Assembly (NCBI RefSeq): GCF_900114375.1
Contig: NZ_FOSV01000015.1
Span: forward strand, 62,001-126,000
Direction: 5' to 3'
Origin: Methylorubrum salsuginis
GTDB taxonomy: Bacteria; Pseudomonadota; Alphaproteobacteria; Rhizobiales; Beijerinckiaceae
DNA length: 64,000 nucleotides
Position numbers and translations under genes: made by a program. The notes under the pieces were generated by a model. It saw nothing but the letters and a program-made list of their open reading frames with translations, was not told where the DNA came from and made no database searches. Below are positions 48,672 through 57,627 of the stretch, piece by piece (position 1 is the first letter of the stretch; each line of letters starts with the position of its first letter).

Positions 48672-49835
48672 TCAGGCGGGGCGGCGCCATAGGCTCGCCG
48701 CCACCGGCACCGCGAAGGCCAGGAACAGGAGCCCGAGCGCCCAGGCGCAGCCATGCGGCGGCGACAGGTCCATGCCGCCGCCGACGAGGGGCGGCCCGAG
48801 CATCAGCCCGACATTGTAGAGCATCACGAAGGCGGCGTTGGCGCCCGCCAGATCCGCCCCCCGCAAGGTGGCGCCGAGATGGGCGAGGCCGACGGTGTAG
48901 AGCGTGCCGGCGATGCCGCCCCAGGCGAAGATCAGCGCCGCGAGCCCCGCCCACGAGCCGGAGGCGGCCGGGATCGCGGCGGCGCCGAGCGCCCCCAGCA
49001 GGCTGGCGCCGAGCATCACCGCGCGGCGGTCGATCCGGTCGGCCAGGAGCCCCACGGGGATCTGGAACAGCACGTTGCCGAGCGCCGCCGCGCTCACGAG
49101 GGCGGCGGCGCTGGCGGCATCGTAGCCGATGCGCAGGCCGTAGAGCGGCAGGATCGCGAAGGCCCCGGCCTCGACGGCGCCGTAGAGCGCGGCGGCGAGC
49201 ACCGCCACGGGAGCGAGCCGCAGGTAGCGCACGAGCCCGCCGCCCTCGCCGTGGCCGAGCGCGGGCGAGAGGTTGCGGGCGAGCCCAAGGGGCAGCAGGC
49301 CGAGGAAGAACAGCCCGGCGCCCGCGAGGTAGGGGGCGAAGCCGTCCGTGCCGAGCCCCGTCAACAGGGCCGGGCCGATGGCGAAGCCGAGCGCCAGGAT
49401 CGTGGCGTAGACGCCCATGACGAGGCCGCGCCGCTCCGGGGGCGCCGCGTCGTTAATCCAGAATTCCGAGAGCACGAACAGGACGCCGAGCGTCGTCGAG
49501 AAGACGAAGCGCAGGGGAAACCACAGGGCGAGGTTCGGCACGAGCTTGAAGGCGACGAGGCACAGGCCGCCGAGCGCGATCGCCGAGGCCAGCAGCCGCA
49601 CCACGCCGAGCATCGCGGCGAGCCGCGGCACGAACGGCACGGTCAGGATCGCGGCGAGCCCCGCCACCGCGGTGTTGAGGCCGATGACGACGCTGGAGGC
49701 CCCCATCCGCTCCATCTCCAGCGACAGAAGCGGGATCGACAGCCCGAGCCCGATGCCGACCACCGCCACGCAGGCGATGGCCGCGGCCATCGCACCGAGG
49801 CGGTCGCGGTCGGAAGGAGCAGCGGAGGCGAACAT
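48672..49835 (-). CDS. MFS transporter (YcaD-like)
   Basis: 387 residues, 12 hydrophobic segments, for example AAIACVAVVGIGLGLSIPLLSLEMERMG, VVIGLNTAVAGLAAILTVPFVPRLA, RRGLVMGVYATILALGFAIGPALL, NVLFQIPVGLLADRIDRRAVML (motif A repeat in the second half). This resembles the YcaD/YfkF group of uncharacterised permeases. Substrate unknown. It follows the OlsB-like gene by 68 bases on the same strand and may be co-transcribed. Confidence 0.87.
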   Translation of the reverse strand: MFASAAPSDRDRLGAMAAAIACVAVVGIGLGLSIPLLSLEMERMGASSVVIGLNTAVAGLAAILTVPFVPRLAAMLGVVRLLASAIALGGLCLVAFKLVPNLALWFPLRFVFSTTLGVLFVLSEFWINDAAPPERRGLVMGVYATILALGFAIGPALLTGLGTDGFAPYLAGAGLFFLGLLPLGLARNLSPALGHGEGGGLVRYLRLAPVAVLAAALYGAVEAGAFAILPLYGLRIGYDAASAAALVSAAALGNVLFQIPVGLLADRIDRRAVMLGASLLGALGAAAIPAASGSWAGLAALIFAWGGIAGTLYTVGLAHLGATLRGADLAGANAAFVMLYNVGLMLGPPLVGGGMDLSPPHGCAWALGLLFLAFAVPVAASLWRRPA

Positions 49836-49903
49836 GACAACTCAGGGCGCGGGGGAGGCGCCTGCCTCAGCAGCCTACGCCGCCGCGGGCAACCCCGCGC
49901 GGC

Positions 49904-50902
49904 TCAAGCCGCGTGCCGATCCGCACCCGCGCCGAAATGGCCGATGTAGCGCGCCGCGATGGCCGCGACCGGAAGCACCACGAACACGTCGGTGGTGCCG
50001 AACTGGCGGTCGATCACCGCGCCGTCGCCGAAGGTGGCGCCGACCCGCAGATACCCCTTCATCAGCGGCGGCAGGCTCGCCAGCGCCGCCTTGGGATCGA
50101 CCGCCTCGCGGGACAACCGGTCCATGGCCACGTAGCGCTCGGACAGGGCGCGCGCGCGCCACGCCTCGGGGGCGCGGGCGTGATGGTGGAGGAAGCTCAA
50201 GGGAAGCGCGAGCCGGTCCGGGTCGGTGCCTTCCAGGCTGGCGCAGCCGAGCATCGCGTCGATGCGGTGGTGCAGCACGTAGGCCCAGATGCCGTGCCAC
50301 AGCAGCTCCACCGTCCGCTTGGTGCGATAGGGCTTGAGCACGCAGGAGCGGCCGAGTTCGAGGAAGCGCTTTTCGGGGTGGCGCTCGATCAGCGGCGCGA
50401 GGTCGTACTCGCCCGCCGAGTAGAAGCCGATATGCGCCTCCGCCCGGTCCTGGCGCAGCAGGCGGTAGGTGCCGACCACCTTGGGCCGCGCCTTGCGGAA
50501 GGGCTTCGCCTCGGTCGCGGCGTGATCGATGACGAGGAGGTGGTCGCAGACCGCATCGTAGGCGTCGACGTCGCGGCGCTTGAGGGCGGAAAACCCCGTC
50601 GGCACCGCCGACATCTCCTCGTAGAACACGCGGAAGCGCAGGCGCTGCGCCCGGCGTATCTCGGCCTTGGTGGTGGCGAGCCGCACTTCGAGCTGGCCGA
50701 TCCGGCCGAGGCAGGGATCGAGCCCCGGTGCGGACAGCATCGCCTTGCGTCGGGGCTTCAGCAGGATCGGGGCGCCGCCGGGCAGCGCGATGTCGCCGCC
50801 CTCGAAGGTCTGGCGGAAGCGGGCGAAGGGGGCCTGCACCTTCGACTCCCAGCCGGCCTTCCACGCCGCACCGGCCTCGCGCGGGGAAAAATTCGGCAGC
50901 AT
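49904..50902 (-). CDS. olsB: GNAT acyltransferase, OlsB-like (ornithine-acyl[acyl carrier protein] N-acyltransferase)
   Basis: 332 residues from ATG 50902. The core matches the hemolysin-like / OlsB acyltransferase family: LEVRLATTKAEIRRAQRLRFRVFYEEMSAVP, DAVCDHLLVIDHAA, VVGTYRLLRQDRA, YDLAPLIERHPEKRFLELGRSCVLKPYRTKRTVELLWHGIWAYVLHH. OlsB adds a 3-hydroxy fatty acid to ornithine to make lyso-ornithine lipid, later finished by OlsA. The first 65 residues are an extension absent from short OlsB forms. OlsA is not adjacent. Substrate assigned by family. Confidence 0.82.
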   Translation of the reverse strand: MLPNFSPREAGAAWKAGWESKVQAPFARFRQTFEGGDIALPGGAPILLKPRRKAMLSAPGLDPCLGRIGQLEVRLATTKAEIRRAQRLRFRVFYEEMSAVPTGFSALKRRDVDAYDAVCDHLLVIDHAATEAKPFRKARPKVVGTYRLLRQDRAEAHIGFYSAGEYDLAPLIERHPEKRFLELGRSCVLKPYRTKRTVELLWHGIWAYVLHHRIDAMLGCASLEGTDPDRLALPLSFLHHHARAPEAWRARALSERYVAMDRLSREAVDPKAALASLPPLMKGYLRVGATFGDGAVIDRQFGTTDVFVVLPVAAIAARYIGHFGAGADRHAA

Positions 50903-51110
50903 CGTTGTCCGATCCGTCGCGTCGAGGCGCGCCCCTGCGCGGCCCTTGTCGACGCGGGGCGACAACACCACAGGGGCCGCACGCTTTTATGACGGAAAAT
51001 CTTTTGGATCGACAGAGGCTTGCGCGGCGCCAAGGGCGATCCCGCGCAAGCTCCGGCGCGATAGCCGGCGAACGAAACCGGCTAACGATATCAGGGGGTT
51101 GGCGAGCCCC

Positions 51111-51503
51111 TTACACGAACTGGTTCAGGCCCGGGATCGAGGCGACGATCGGGCCCATCGTGTCCTCGCCCACCGTCTCGCGGCCATAGGCGAACAGCTC
51201 CTGGCCGAGCGGCTGCATCTGGTTCATCGGCACGCCGGCCGAGATCAGCTTCTGGCCGAGCGCCATCACGCCGCCGCCGCCCATCATGCCGCCGAGCATG
51301 CCCATCAGCCCACCGCCGCCGCCCTCCTGGGCGTTCGCCTGGGCGATGGCGGCCTCGGAGCCGGGGAGTGCGGCGAGCATCTTGCTCACCTCGGTCGCCG
51401 GCCCCTCCTTCTGCAGGAAGGCCAGGATGTGGCCGATCGCGGTGCTGGCGGTCGCCGCGTCCAGTCCGGTGCGGTTGGTGACGCGGGCAATCAGCTCTTC
51501 CAT
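51111..51503 (-). CDS. DUF2267-like domain protein
   Basis: 130 residues from ATG 51503; longer upstream frame is the shadow of the HerA gene. The N-terminal half (MEELIARVTNRTGLDAATASTAIGHILAFLQKEGPATEVSKMLAALPG) fits the DUF2267 / DUF2780 pattern seen in Rhizobiales. A Gly/Met-rich loop (GGGGGLMGMLGGMMGGGGVM) leads to a C-terminal helical end ALGQKLISAGVPMNQMQPLGQELF. No signal or membrane anchor. Function unknown. Divergent from the HerA gene. Confidence 0.75.
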   Translation of the reverse strand: MEELIARVTNRTGLDAATASTAIGHILAFLQKEGPATEVSKMLAALPGSEAAIAQANAQEGGGGGLMGMLGGMMGGGGVMALGQKLISAGVPMNQMQPLGQELFAYGRETVGEDTMGPIVASIPGLNQFV

Positions 51504-51651
51504 GAATCCCTTCCTTCTCGACGTGTTTCGTCTGTCCGACGCGGCGGCCGCGAAATCAAGGGTTGCCGGGGCTCCCGCCCCTGGATCATGACGGCGCGCC
51601 GCCATAACCTTCGCCGCGGCAAGGCCATCACGGTTCGGGCGGGGGGACACG

Positions 51652-53193
51652 ATGAGCGATACGGGCACCATCCTGGTCGGCCGGAGCACGGGCCCGAACC
51701 CGAAGCCCGAGGTGCTGACGCTCAAGCTCGCCAACCGCCACGGCCTCGTGGCGGGCGCCACCGGCACCGGCAAGACCGTGACGCTGCAGGTGCTGGCCGA
51801 GGGTTTTTCCAACGCGGGCGTCCCGGTCTTCGCCGCCGACATCAAGGGCGACCTGTCCGGCCTCGCGGCGGCGGGCGAGGCCAAACCGCACTTCGTCAAG
51901 CGGGCCGAGGAACTGGGCATTTCTTACGAGCCCGACCGCTTCCCGACCGTGTTCTGGGATCTGTTCGGCGAGCAGGGCCACCCGATCCGCTGCACCGTCA
52001 CCGAGATGGGCCCGCTGCTGCTGGCGCGGCTCCTCGAACTCAACGACACCCAGGAAGGCGTGCTCAACATCGCCTTCCGGGTCGCCGACGAGAACCAGTG
52101 GCCGCTGATCGACCTGAAGGACCTGCGTGCGCTCCTCACCTTCCTGTCGGAGAACGCCAAGGACCTGTCGGCGACCTACGGCAACGTCGCGAGTTCCTCG
52201 ATCGGCGCGATCCAGCGGGCGCTGCTGGTGCTGGAGAACCAGGGCGCCGCCCAATTCCTGGGCGAGCCGGCGCTGAACTTGTCCGACTTCATGCGCACCG
52301 ACCGGGAGGGAAGGGGCTTCGTCAACATCCTGGCCGCCGACAAGCTGATGCAGCGGCCGCGTCTCTACGCCTCGTTCCTGCTGTGGATGCTCTCGGAGCT
52401 GTTCGAGCAGCTCCCCGAGGTCGGCGATCTCGACAAGCCCAAGCTGGTGTTCTTCTTCGACGAGGCGCACCTGCTGTTCAACGACGCGCCCAAAGCCCTC
52501 CTCGACGCCGTCGAGCAGGTGGTGCGCCTGATCCGCTCCAAAGGCGTCGGCGTCTACTTCGTGACGCAAAATCCCCTCGACGTGCCCGAAACGGTGCTGG
52601 GCCAGCTCGGCAACCGGGTGCAGCACGCGCTGCGCGCCTTCACCCCCCGCGACCAGCGCGCCGTGCGCGCCGCCGCCGAGACATTTCGCCAGAACCCCGG
52701 CTTCGACGTGGGCAAAGCCATCACCGAACTCGCCGTCGGCGAGGCGCTGGTGAGTTTTCTGGAGGCCAAGGGCACGCCCTCGGTGGTCGAGCGGGCGCTG
52801 ATCGCCCCGCCGCAGGGGCGGGTGGGCCCGCTGACGCCGCAGGAGCGCGCGGCCCTCATCCAGGCGAGCCCGTATCGCGGAAAGTACGACGAGGCGGTCG
52901 ACAACGAGAGCGCCTACGAGATGCTGGCCAAGCGCAAGGACCTCGACAGCGCCCCGGCGGAAGCCGCCGCGCAGACGGAAGGGGGTCTTGGGGGCATGCT
53001 GGGCGGCTGGCTCGGCTCCGTGCTGGGGAGCGGCGAAGAGGCGCCGAAGGGCAAGGGCAGGGGGCGCCGCCCGCCGCCGAGCCTCGTCGAGCAGGTTTTG
53101 GGGAACGCCGCGCGCTCGATGGCGCGGAAGGTGGGGACCGAGGTGGGCAACGCAATCCTGCGGAATGTGCTCGGGGGGCTGACGAAGAAGTAG
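51652..53193 (+). CDS. HerA-like ATPase (YjgR/DUF853 family)
   Basis: 513 residues preceded by GGGCGGGGGG. Walker A is GATGTGKTVTLQVLAEGF; the next block is FAADIKGDLSGLA, and Walker B is KLVFFFDEAHLLF, followed by GVGVYFVTQNPLDVPETVLGQLGNRVQHALRAFTPRD, all diagnostic of the DUF853 branch. The C-terminus (about residues 425-513) has a Gly-rich GGLGGMLGGWLGSVLGSGEE stretch and an Arg-rich end. These proteins are FtsK/HerA-superfamily ATPases of unknown biological role. No NurA-type nuclease accompanies it, so a HerA-NurA repair or defence role is not supported. Confidence 0.9.
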   Translation: MSDTGTILVGRSTGPNPKPEVLTLKLANRHGLVAGATGTGKTVTLQVLAEGFSNAGVPVFAADIKGDLSGLAAAGEAKPHFVKRAEELGISYEPDRFPTVFWDLFGEQGHPIRCTVTEMGPLLLARLLELNDTQEGVLNIAFRVADENQWPLIDLKDLRALLTFLSENAKDLSATYGNVASSSIGAIQRALLVLENQGAAQFLGEPALNLSDFMRTDREGRGFVNILAADKLMQRPRLYASFLLWMLSELFEQLPEVGDLDKPKLVFFFDEAHLLFNDAPKALLDAVEQVVRLIRSKGVGVYFVTQNPLDVPETVLGQLGNRVQHALRAFTPRDQRAVRAAAETFRQNPGFDVGKAITELAVGEALVSFLEAKGTPSVVERALIAPPQGRVGPLTPQERAALIQASPYRGKYDEAVDNESAYEMLAKRKDLDSAPAEAAAQTEGGLGGMLGGWLGSVLGSGEEAPKGKGRGRRPPPSLVEQVLGNAARSMARKVGTEVGNAILRNVLGGLTKK

Positions 53194-53210
53194 GCGGTAC
53201 CGGGAAGCCG

Positions 53211-53732
53211 ATGTCCGAGGCCTTGTCGTTGAAGGAAGCACTCGCACGACGGGACGCAATCCCGGCCGCCGACAGCGCCCGTTCCGGTTCCCCCATCCGC
53301 CTGCGCCTGAAGCGGACGGGTGAGATCGCCCGGCCGATCGATCTGGCTCGCCTGCTCACCCGCCACGGCTTGTCGCTGAAGCGCGCCCATGCCACGCTCA
53401 ACCGCATCGCCGCAGACGAAGCCGTGGTGGTCCGACTCTGGAGCGAGGCGCCGGATGAGTTACCCGGCCAATTCGGCGCGCTCGGCGTCGAGGCGTCGCC
53501 CTTGACGATCCCCGAGGTGGACACGCGGGCGATCCGCGCGCGGCTCGGCCTGTCGCAGGCCGATTTCGCCGTACGCTTCGGCTTCGAGCTCGACACGGTT
53601 CAGAACTGGGATCAGGGCCGCCACGCCCCGGACCCGGCGACGCGGGTGCTGCTGGCGATCATCGACCGCGATCCGGCGCTCGTGGAAGCGGTGATGATCG
53701 ACACCGGCACGCATGAACGGACACCCGCCTGA
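53211..53732 (+). CDS. Helix-turn-helix (XRE-type) transcriptional regulator
   Basis: 173 residues from ATG 53211, 17 bases after the HerA-like gene. The C-terminal part holds an XRE HTH: TRAIRARLGLSQADFAVRFGFELDTVQNWDQGRHAPDPATRVLLAIIDRDP, the HigA/NadS-like version. The N-terminal 95 residues contain LARLLTRHGLSLKRAHATLNRI and a following beta-rich part, suggesting a second small domain. HigA-type proteins are usually antitoxins, but no toxin gene is next to it; the neighbours are the HerA-like ATPase and rplU. Alternatively an autonomous repressor. Confidence 0.78.
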   Translation: MSEALSLKEALARRDAIPAADSARSGSPIRLRLKRTGEIARPIDLARLLTRHGLSLKRAHATLNRIAADEAVVVRLWSEAPDELPGQFGALGVEASPLTIPEVDTRAIRARLGLSQADFAVRFGFELDTVQNWDQGRHAPDPATRVLLAIIDRDPALVEAVMIDTGTHERTPA

Positions 53733-53742
53733 CGGGTCTCCA

Positions 53743-53771
53743 TTGACAGCGGCGCACGTTCTCGACTATCC
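53743..53771 (+). promoter_or_regulatory. Candidate sigma-70 promoter of rplU-rpmA
   Basis: TTGACA (53743-53748), a 17-base spacer and CTATCC (53766-53771) fit the alphaproteobacterial housekeeping pattern, 150 bases before rplU. The -10 is weak by E. coli standards. Confidence 0.45.
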
Positions 53772-53920
53772 GCCCCGTACCGCGCGGCTTCCTCGACGAA
53801 GTCCGCGCGTTTCGCGTTCGCGCGCACGGCCCAGCTGATGATGCGCGGATGACCTGAACAAAAAGACGACCCAGGCGCTTCGCGGTGCCGGAGGTCGGCA
53901 GAGAACACGAAAGACCAACG

Positions 53921-54310
53921 ATGTTCGCAGTCATCAAGACCGGCGGCAAGCAGTATCGCGTTGCCGCCAACGACGTCATCACCATCGCGACCCTCGAGGG
54001 CGAGGCCGGCGCCTCCGTCACCTTCGGCGACGTGCTCCTGTTCGGCGACGGCGAGGCCACGCAGGTCGGCACCCCGCTGCTGTCGGGCATCGGCGTGACC
54101 GGCGAGATCGTCCAGCACGGCCGCACCCGCAAGGTCATCGCCTTCAAGAAGCGCCGCCGCCAGAACTCGCGCCGCCGCCGCGGTCACCGCCAGGACTTCA
54201 CGGTCGTGCGCATCACCGAGATCAGCGCCGGCGGCAAGTCCTCGAAGGCCGAGCCGCGCAAGGCCAAGAAGGCCGCCTCGGCCGAGCCGGCGCCCGCCGC
54301 CGCCGAGTAA
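53921..54310 (+). CDS. rplU: 50S ribosomal protein L21
   Basis: 129 residues: MFAVIKTGGKQYRVAANDVITIATLEGEAG start and the RNA-binding KVIAFKKRRRQNSRRRRGHRQDFTVVRITEI block are diagnostic. A 25-residue Ala/Lys/Glu tail extends past the E. coli length, as in other alphaproteobacteria. Binds 23S rRNA with L20. Starts the rplU-rpmA-...-obgE cluster, which couples ribosome assembly proteins with the GTPase Obg. Confidence 0.97.
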   Translation: MFAVIKTGGKQYRVAANDVITIATLEGEAGASVTFGDVLLFGDGEATQVGTPLLSGIGVTGEIVQHGRTRKVIAFKKRRRQNSRRRRGHRQDFTVVRITEISAGGKSSKAEPRKAKKAASAEPAPAAAE

Positions 54311-54350
54311 GCCCGAACGCTGATTCCCAAAAGAATTCCGGAGCAATCCC

Positions 54351-54617
54351 ATGGCACATAAAAAAGCAGGTGGCTCGTCCCGCAACGGCCGCGACTCCGC
54401 CGGCCAGCGCCTCGGCGTGAAGAAGTTCGGCTCGGAGGCCGTCATCCCGGGCAACATCATCGTGCGCCAGCGCGGCACGAAGTGGCATCCCGGCGTCAAC
54501 GTCGGAATGGGCAAGGATCACACCCTGTTCGCGCTCGTCGAGGGCAAGGTGCAGTTCGAGACCCGTCGCGGCCGCGCCTTCGTGACGGTCGTACCGGTGG
54601 CCCAGGCCGCAGAGTAA
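54351..54617 (+). CDS. rpmA: 50S ribosomal protein L27
   Basis: 88 residues: MAHKKAGGSSRNGRDSAGQRLGVKKFGSE, the canonical N-terminus that reaches the peptidyl-transferase centre, then IVRQRGTKWHPGVNVGMGKDHTLFALVEGKV. There is no N-terminal extension of the Firmicute type requiring cleavage. It lies 40 bases after rplU. A perfect hairpin (54721-54748) follows. Confidence 0.97.
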   Translation: MAHKKAGGSSRNGRDSAGQRLGVKKFGSEAVIPGNIIVRQRGTKWHPGVNVGMGKDHTLFALVEGKVQFETRRGRAFVTVVPVAQAAE

Positions 54618-54720
54618 CGGCGGACGCTTTCCCGCGACGAAGCGAGCGTCCCGCCGGTGTCCCACACCGAACCGGCGGACGGTCTTGCGAGCTTCGTCGG
54701 AAGCTTTCGGATCGGAACAC

Positions 54721-54748
54721 GGGGGAGGATGGGCCGCCATCCTCCCCC
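54721..54748 (+). terminator. Intrinsic-type hairpin after rpmA
   Basis: Perfect 12-bp stem GGGGGAGGATGG / CCATCCTCCCCC with a GCCG loop, then TTCGTCG. It separates rplU-rpmA from the GNAT-obgE part. Confidence 0.65.
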
Positions 54749-54797
54749 TTCGTCGTCCCGCAACGATGCTCGGCATCGGCATGAGAAGCGGACGCGG

Positions 54798-55382
54798 ATG
54801 TTCCCCGACCTGACCCGAGACGACGTCTTCCGCATCGAGACCCGGCGGCTGTGGCTGCGCTGGCCCACCGCCCGCGACGCCGAGGCCGTGGCCCGCCTCG
54901 CCGGCGATCCGGCAGTGGCCCGGATGACCGCTCAGCTCCCTTCGCCGATGCCTCTTCATGAGGCTGAAGGCTTCGTTCTGCGGGTCCGTGCCGGAAACAC
55001 CGAGGGAAAGGGCCTGATCATGGTCGTCTGCCGCCGGGCGAGCCCAGGGCAGCCGGTCGGCATCATCGGAATCGGACCGCGGCCGGAGGCGCCAGCGCCG
55101 CATCTCGGCTACTGGCTTGGGCGGCCATACTGGGGCGAGGGGTTGATGAGCGAGGCCGCGGCGGCGATCGTCGAGGCCTATTTCGCCTATGCGGGCGGGC
55201 GGGAACTCGTCTCCTCGGCCATGGTGGACAATCCAGCCTCGCGGCGCGTTCTGGAGAAAAGCGGCTTCGTCGCCGATAGCTGCGGAGAAATCTTCTCGGT
55301 GGCCCGCGGAGAGACGGTGGCGGCCGATTCGTTCCGGCTCGACCGGGCGGGCTGGCTCGACCGGCGGGGGAGGGTGTCATGA
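54798..55382 (+). CDS. GNAT family N-acetyltransferase (RimJ/RimL-like)
   Basis: 194 residues from ATG 54798. IETRRLWLRWPTARDAEAVARLAGDPAVARMTAQLPSP is the usual N-terminus of RimJ-type enzymes; PHLGYWLGRPYWGEGLMSEAAAAIVEAYF and DNPASRRVLEKSGFVADSC carry the acetyl-CoA and C-terminal motifs. Substrate unknown (protein N-termini or small amines are typical). A GNAT gene between rpmA and obgE is conserved across alphaproteobacteria. Overlaps the next gene by 4 bases. Confidence 0.88.
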   Translation: MFPDLTRDDVFRIETRRLWLRWPTARDAEAVARLAGDPAVARMTAQLPSPMPLHEAEGFVLRVRAGNTEGKGLIMVVCRRASPGQPVGIIGIGPRPEAPAPHLGYWLGRPYWGEGLMSEAAAAIVEAYFAYAGGRELVSSAMVDNPASRRVLEKSGFVADSCGEIFSVARGETVAADSFRLDRAGWLDRRGRVS

Positions 55383-55861
55383 GGACGCGCATCGTCGCTG
55401 GGCTCAGTGCCGGGCTCACGGCGGCGGGGCTCATCGGCTTCCTCGCCTCGATCGACCGCAATCCGGTGCCGCCGCCGCGGCCCGCCCCGGAGGCATCGCG
55501 GCCGGCCGCGTCCGCGGACCCGCGGCTCTACTGCGAGTTCTACAACTTCGCCAGCCGCACCCCGAAGGTCGGGTTCTACTTCACGGCCCCGGCCGGCGGT
55601 GGCGACTACGCCCAGATCTTCCAGAAGGATGCGGACGGGGAGCAGACCATCTTCGATCCGCGGCCGGCCTGGGCCTATGTCCGGGACGGCGAACAGCCGA
55701 CCCTGACCTCGCCCGACGGGGCGATCACGATCAACCTGTACGGAGACGCCAGGAACGCGACCCGCCCCGCAACGGCTGCCTCCGGCGGCTGGTTCGAGGC
55801 GGGCCTGCGCAGCGTCCGGTACCTCAACCTCGAAGGCCAGTGCCGCCGCACGGCGACCTGA
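55379..55861 (+). CDS. Hypothetical protein, probably exported
   Basis: 160 residues. N-terminal hydrophobic segment (IVAGLSAGLTAAGLIGFLAS) followed by a Pro/Ala-rich linker indicates a signal anchor or signal peptide; the rest is beta-rich (LYCEFYNFASRTPKVGFYFTAPAGGG, GAITINLYGDARN). One cysteine after the linker and one near the end. ATGA overlap with the GNAT gene and position before obgE make it real. No family recognised. Confidence 0.65.
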   Translation: MRTRIVAGLSAGLTAAGLIGFLASIDRNPVPPPRPAPEASRPAASADPRLYCEFYNFASRTPKVGFYFTAPAGGGDYAQIFQKDADGEQTIFDPRPAWAYVRDGEQPTLTSPDGAITINLYGDARNATRPATAASGGWFEAGLRSVRYLNLEGQCRRTAT

Positions 55862-55883
55862 CCCAACCGCAGAGAGTCGACCC

Positions 55884-56921
55884 GTGAAGTTCCTGGACGA
55901 AGCCAAGGTCTACGTGCGCTCCGGCGACGGCGGTCCCGGCTGCGTGTCCTTCCGCCGTGAGAAATTCATCGAGTTCGGCGGGCCGAACGGCGGTGACGGC
56001 GGACGCGGCGGCGATGTCTGGATCGAGTGCGTGCAGGGTCTCAACACCCTGATCGACTACCGCTACCGCCAGCACTTCAAGGCCCGCAAGGGCGAGCACG
56101 GCATGGGCTCGAACTGCCACGGCGCCAAGGGCGAGGACGTGGTGCTGCAGGTGCCCGCGGGCACGCAAGTGCTGTCCGAGGACGGCGAGACGCTGATCGC
56201 CGACATGACGGAAGTCGGGCAAAGGGTCCGGCTCGCCAAGGGCGGCAACGGCGGCTTCGGCAACGCCTATTTCACGACCTCGACCAATCGCGCCCCGCGC
56301 CACGCCAATCCGGGCCTCGAAGGCCAGGAGATGTGGGTGATCCTGCGCCTCAAGCTGATTGCGGATGCCGGCCTCGTCGGCCTGCCGAATGCCGGCAAGT
56401 CGACGTTTCTCGCCACCGTCACGGCGGCCAAGCCCAAGATCGCCGACTACCCCTTCACGACCCTGCATCCGGGCTTGGGCGTGGTGCGCTCGGACGAGCG
56501 CGAATTCGTGCTCGCCGACATTCCCGGCCTGATCGAGGGCGCGCACGAGGGCATCGGCCTCGGCGACCGGTTCCTCGCCCATGTCGAGCGCTGCCGGGTG
56601 CTGCTCCACCTCGTCGAGGGCACCAGCGAGCATGCCGGCAAGGCCTACAAGCTGGTCCGGCGGGAACTCGAGGCCTATGGCGGCGGCCTCACGGACAAGC
56701 CCGAGATCGTCGCGCTCTCCAAGGCCGACGCCCTCGATCCCGAGACCCGCAAGCAGCAGCTCGCCCGGCTGAAGCGGGCGGCGGGGAGCAAGGTGCTGGT
56801 GCTCTCGGCGGCCTCGGGGGAGGGGGTGCAGGAGGCGCTCCGCGCGATCCAGGCCCAGCTCGACGCGGGCGCCGCAGCGGAGGCGGAAGAGGCGGAGCCC
56901 GCCGCGCCCTGGCAGCCGTAG
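55884..56921 (+). CDS. obgE: GTPase ObgE/CgtA
   Basis: 345 residues. The Gly-rich Obg fold is at the N-terminus (MKFLDEAKVYVRSGDGGPGCVSFRREKFIEFGGPNGGDGGRGGDV). The G domain starts near residue 160: G1 GLPNAGKST, G2 YPFTTLHP, G3 DIPGLIEGAHEG, G4 SKAD and G5 LSAASGEG. Essential GTPase linked to 50S assembly and stress signalling. It follows rplU-rpmA as usual; proB, often next, is not here. Confidence 0.97.
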   Translation: MKFLDEAKVYVRSGDGGPGCVSFRREKFIEFGGPNGGDGGRGGDVWIECVQGLNTLIDYRYRQHFKARKGEHGMGSNCHGAKGEDVVLQVPAGTQVLSEDGETLIADMTEVGQRVRLAKGGNGGFGNAYFTTSTNRAPRHANPGLEGQEMWVILRLKLIADAGLVGLPNAGKSTFLATVTAAKPKIADYPFTTLHPGLGVVRSDEREFVLADIPGLIEGAHEGIGLGDRFLAHVERCRVLLHLVEGTSEHAGKAYKLVRRELEAYGGGLTDKPEIVALSKADALDPETRKQQLARLKRAAGSKVLVLSAASGEGVQEALRAIQAQLDAGAAAEAEEAEPAAPWQP

Positions 56922-57032
56922 CGCCTGGGTTCGACGGCCGGGGAGCCGGCGCGGCGCCACGGGCGGCATCGCGGCGTTAGGTCTCAGCGCCGCCCCGCCC
57001 CAAGGCTTCGGGCAGGCGCTACCTTGGACGCC

Positions 57033-57485
57033 ATGCGCCTTCCCCTTCTTCTCACCGCCCTCCTGCTCTGCGCCGGCACCGCCCGCGCCGAGCCGTCCTG
57101 CACCGACCTGATCGACAAGGTGACGGCGGCGACCGGGGCGACGATGGCCGAGCGCAGCGCCGACTTCGCCCGGTTCGACGCCGGGCCTGACACCTCGCTG
57201 ACGCTGTCCTGCGGCGGCGTCCATCCGTCCTCGGTCGGCGCCCAGCACAAGGGCGAGACCCCGCCGGAGGCCTATTACGCCCTGTTCGCGAGGGCGGGGC
57301 ACGCCGTCACCGGCATCGCCACCGACATCCTGACCGACGCCGCCCAACGCGCCCGCGAGGCCGCCGGGCGGATGCGCCACAGCCATATCGAGGCGGGGGG
57401 CGCGCTCGTCACCTGCTCGACCATGAAGAACGACAAAGGTCCGCTGACGCTCTGCGCCGTGATCGAGCGCGCCGACCGATCATAA
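57033..57485 (+). CDS. Hypothetical secreted protein
   Basis: 150 residues from ATG 57033 (TTG 57024 is in frame). Signal peptide LPLLLTALLLCAGTARAEP. The mature part has paired Cys (SCTDLIDKV and LSCGGVHPS, then VTCSTMK and LTLCAVIER), suggesting two periplasmic disulfides, and a helical middle AYYALFARAGHAVTGIATDILTDAAQRAREAAGRM. Small exported, function unknown. Independent of obgE (111-base gap). Confidence 0.65.
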   Translation: MRLPLLLTALLLCAGTARAEPSCTDLIDKVTAATGATMAERSADFARFDAGPDTSLTLSCGGVHPSSVGAQHKGETPPEAYYALFARAGHAVTGIATDILTDAAQRAREAAGRMRHSHIEAGGALVTCSTMKNDKGPLTLCAVIERADRS

Positions 57486-57627
57486 TTTGCCCATCGTCTT
57501 CAGAAGCTTGATCACGACGGCTCGCGTGCCGTGCGAGACTGCGGGGCGATCTTGACTCCGGCCAGGGGGCAGGGGAGAAGCTCGCGCCTCGTTTCTCTCC
57601 CGCTCTGAAGACGGAGCCCCCCGCTCC

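Noticed and set aside
51652..53732. HerA-NurA type defence or repair island
   Set aside because: No nuclease, SIR2, or DUF4297-type partner is adjacent, and the ATPase belongs to the widespread DUF853 branch.
53211..53732. Toxin-antitoxin module
   Set aside because: Only a HigA-like HTH is seen; no RelE/HigB-like small gene precedes or follows it.
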